From Limnohabitans sp. (GTDB lineage Bacteria; Pseudomonadota; Gammaproteobacteria; Burkholderiales; Burkholderiaceae_C), in contig JAHECM010000029.1 of the NCBI GenBank assembly GCA_024641725.1, forward strand, positions 1 through 6,295: a stretch of DNA of 6,295 bases. The letters are read 5' to 3'. This document shows, piece after piece, positions 4,740-6,295 of this stretch. How positions within the stretch are numbered: position 1 is the stretch's first letter; every line of letters begins with the position of its first letter. Made by a program: the position numbers and the translations under genes. The notes under the pieces were generated by a model. It saw nothing but the letters and a program-made list of their open reading frames with translations. It made no database searches and was not told the DNA's origin.

Positions 4740-5777
4740 ATGAAGGTTTTTCGCGGTTTTCATCACCCAGAGCTGGCCCCCGCTTGCGCCCTGACCATCG
4801 GCAACTTCGATGGTGTGCACCGGGGCCACCAAGCCATGCTGGCGCTATTGCGCAGCGAAGCCGCTCACCGCGGCGTGCACAGCTGCGTGATGACCTTTGA
4901 GCCCCACCCCCGCGACCACTTTGCCAAAGTACTGAACAAACCCGAACTGGCCCCCGCCCGCATCGCCACGCTGCGCGACAAGCTCCAGGAACTGGAGCGC
5001 TGCGGCGTGGACCAGGTCGTGGTGCTGCCCTTTGATGCGGCGCTGGCCAGCCAGTCGCCCGAGGACTTCATCCAAAAGGTGCTGATCCAAGGCCTGGGCG
5101 TGCGTTATGTGCTGGTGGGCGATGACTTTCGCTTTGGGGCCCAACGCGCGGGCGACTACGCCATGGTCGACGCCTCAGGCCAGCGTTTGGGCTTTGACGT
5201 GGCCCGCATGAACAGTTACGAGGTGCATGGCCTGCGCGTGTCCAGCTCAGCGGTGCGCGACGCCCTGGGTCGAGGCGACCTGCAAGCTGTTCAGGCCCTG
5301 CTGGGCCGGCCTTACAGCATCAGCGGCCATGTGGTGCACGGGCGCAAACTCGGGCGCGAACTGGGCGCCAGCGCCGAGGGCGCAGGCAATGGTTTTAGAA
5401 CCTTGAATTTGCGTTTTTCTCACTGGCAGTCAGCCGCCAGCGGGATCTTTGCTGTGCAACTGCACGGCCTGACCCCCGAGCCCCTGACGGGCGTGGCCAA
5501 CCTGGGCATCCGCCCCTCTTTGGACCCGACAGACGTCAACGGTGGGCGGGTGCTGCTGGAAACCCATGCCTTGGACTGGCCCGCCACGCTGGGCCTGGAG
5601 GGGGGCTACGGTAAAATCATCCGCGTGGAATTGCTGCACAAACTACACGACGAGCTCAAATACGACGGTCTGGACGCCCTGACAAAAGGGATCGCCAAAG
5701 ACTGCGACGATGCGCGCGCTTGGTTTGCCTCGCGCCACGGCGAAACCAACCGCCAAACCACCCGCGACCGAATTTGA
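4740..5777 (+). CDS. ribF: Bifunctional riboflavin kinase / FMN adenylyltransferase (FAD synthetase)
   Basis: RibF phosphorylates riboflavin to FMN and adenylates FMN to FAD in the cytoplasm. The 345-residue protein has the adenylyltransferase domain first: GNFDGVHRGH (21-30), the HxGH-type nucleotidyltransferase motif; FEPHPRDHF (53-61); VGDDFRFG (126-133); and SSSAVRDAL (168-176). The kinase domain (about 190-330) includes SGHVVHGRKLGRELG (195-209), GVANLGIRPS (251-260), E274 in LLETHALDW as probable catalytic base, and LHKLHDELKY (299-308). The usual GFPTANL is GFRTLNL (218-224), preceded by about nine extra residues (ASAEGAGNG); the key Thr and Asn remain (T221, N223). The ATG at 4740 matches the family start (MKVFRGF). 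An in-frame GTG three codons earlier (4731) is possible. Neither start has a clear Shine-Dalgarno. It is followed 105 bp later by ileS, the usual order in proteobacteria. Confidence 0.96.
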   Translation: MKVFRGFHHPELAPACALTIGNFDGVHRGHQAMLALLRSEAAHRGVHSCVMTFEPHPRDHFAKVLNKPELAPARIATLRDKLQELERCGVDQVVVLPFDAALASQSPEDFIQKVLIQGLGVRYVLVGDDFRFGAQRAGDYAMVDASGQRLGFDVARMNSYEVHGLRVSSSAVRDALGRGDLQAVQALLGRPYSISGHVVHGRKLGRELGASAEGAGNGFRTLNLRFSHWQSAASGIFAVQLHGLTPEPLTGVANLGIRPSLDPTDVNGGRVLLETHALDWPATLGLEGGYGKIIRVELLHKLHDELKYDGLDALTKGIAKDCDDARAWFASRHGETNRQTTRDRI

Positions 5778-5789
5778 CGAACCTGCCTG

Positions 5790-5806
5790 GGCGCAGCGTC
5801 TGCGCC
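5790..5806 (+). repeat. Hairpin in the ribF-ileS spacer
   Basis: GGCGCAG (5790-5796), loop CGT, CTGCGCC (5800-5806): a perfect 7-bp stem 12 bp after the ribF stop. No T-run follows, so it is not an intrinsic terminator by itself. It may protect the 3' end of a processed ribF mRNA or be part of the ileS leader. Confidence 0.55.
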
Positions 5807-5817
5807 ATGCCTCCTTT

Positions 5818-5841
5818 GGCCCCATGCATGGGCCTTCTTTT
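5818..5841 (+). terminator. Possible intrinsic terminator or attenuator between ribF and ileS
   Basis: GG plus CCCATG (left arm, with one bulged C at 5820) pairs with CATGGG plus CC (to 5834). Steric limits on the central CATG mean the usable stem is about 5-6 bp of GC. TTCTTTT follows (5835-5841). This could end part of the ribF transcripts or attenuate ileS. No leader peptide or T-box-like element is visible, and no promoter between it and ileS is convincing, so read-through into ileS seems likely. Confidence 0.4.
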
Positions 5842-5882
5842 GCACCCTGCGGCTTGACAGTCGCACCCCCCGGATTCCTTTC

Positions 5883-6295
5883 ATGTCTGAACACAACACC
5901 CCTCCCAGCACAGACTACCGCGCCACCCTGAACCTGCCGGACACCCCCTTCCCCATGCGCGGCGACTTGCCCAAACGCGAGCCGGGCTGGGTGAACGGCT
6001 GGAACGACGGCGGCCTGTACAAAAAACTGCGCGCTGCCCGCCAAGGCGCGCCGCTGTTTGTGCTGCACGACGGCCCGCCCTACGCCAACGGCAAGCTGCA
6101 CATCGGCCACGCGCTCAACAAGGTGCTCAAAGACACGATCGTCAAGTCCAAGCAGCTCGCGGGCTTTGACGCCCAATACATCCCCGGCTGGGACTGCCAC
6201 GGCCTGCCGATCGAAAACGCGATTGAAAAACTGCATGGCCGCAACCTGAGCCGCGACGACATGCAAGCCAAAAGCCGCGCTTTTGCCACCGAGCA
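5883..6295 (+). CDS. ileS: Isoleucyl-tRNA synthetase, N-terminal part; 3' end outside window
   Basis: IleS charges tRNA-Ile with isoleucine using ATP; it is a cytoplasmic class I synthetase of about 930-950 residues, of which 137 are visible. I translated it by hand from the ATG at 5883. The class-typical opening LNLPDTPFPMRGDLPKREP (16-34) is followed by HDGPPYANGKLHIGHALN (62-79), which holds the ATP-binding HIGH signature (73-76). Next is PGWDCHGLPIE (101-111), the conserved strand typical of bacterial IleS, and LHGRNLSRDDMQAKSRAFA (117-135). The editing (CP1) domain and the KMSKS loop lie outside the window. The ribosome binding site is weak (GGA eight bases before the ATG). It follows ribF by 105 bp; lspA commonly comes next in proteobacteria but is not visible here. 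Confidence 0.97.
   Translation, partial: MSEHNTPPSTDYRATLNLPDTPFPMRGDLPKREPGWVNGWNDGGLYKKLRAARQGAPLFVLHDGPPYANGKLHIGHALNKVLKDTIVKSKQLAGFDAQYIPGWDCHGLPIENAIEKLHGRNLSRDDMQAKSRAFATE

Noticed and set aside
5854..5859. A perfect TTGACA as an ileS -35
   Set aside because: No -10 hexamer lies at 16-18 bases; the correct position falls on the last bases before the ATG (CCTTTC). It is probably chance.
5643..6266. A 207-codon minus-strand frame over the ribF end and ileS start
   Set aside because: It is antisense to RibF and to the HIGH-motif region of IleS, both unmistakable.

Overview
The window is GC-rich, densely coded DNA of a beta-proteobacterial type, most likely Burkholderiales and plausibly Comamonadaceae. 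This rests on remembered resemblance: the ribF-ileS order, the ribF C-terminus ending RQTTRDRI, the Comamonadaceae-like RibF kinase motif (RTLN instead of PTAN), and a paired large/small acyl-CoA dehydrogenase. The genus cannot be fixed from the sequence alone. There is no tRNA, rRNA, CRISPR array, IS element or phage signature.

Layout from left to right. (1) 1-383, minus strand: 5' part of purN (glycinamide ribonucleotide formyltransferase), running off the left edge. (2) 499-2808, plus strand: two tightly coupled acyl-CoA dehydrogenase genes resembling the PimC/PimD large and small subunits. They end at a strong intrinsic terminator (2833-2862). (3) 2861-3832, minus strand: an exported ATP-dependent DNA ligase of the Lig E family, convergent with the dehydrogenase operon. 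(4) 3833-3992: a spacer holding an 11-copy pentanucleotide array (AGCCG type), a weak candidate promoter and a hairpin just upstream of the ligase ribosome binding site. (5) 3993-4550, minus strand: a zinc-finger HNH endonuclease, best started at a GTG with a good Shine-Dalgarno. (6) 4740-5777, plus strand: ribF (bifunctional FAD synthetase). (7) 5883-6295, plus strand: 5' part of ileS, running off the right edge.

The two dehydrogenase subunits show complementary motif loss. The large subunit keeps the probable catalytic glutamate (E244) and the SEPGSGSD signature but has lost the RxQFG FAD motif. The small subunit keeps RKQFG and QLHGG but has lost the SEP signature and has no catalytic Glu at the usual positions. 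That is the pattern expected of an obligate heteromeric enzyme with shared FAD sites. RibF makes the FAD such enzymes need, but nothing shows co-regulation.

No convincing new multi-gene system was found. The observations most worth following are the pentanucleotide array next to the candidate ligE promoter, the possible alternative pairing over the ligE ribosome binding site, and the split active site of the dehydrogenase pair.
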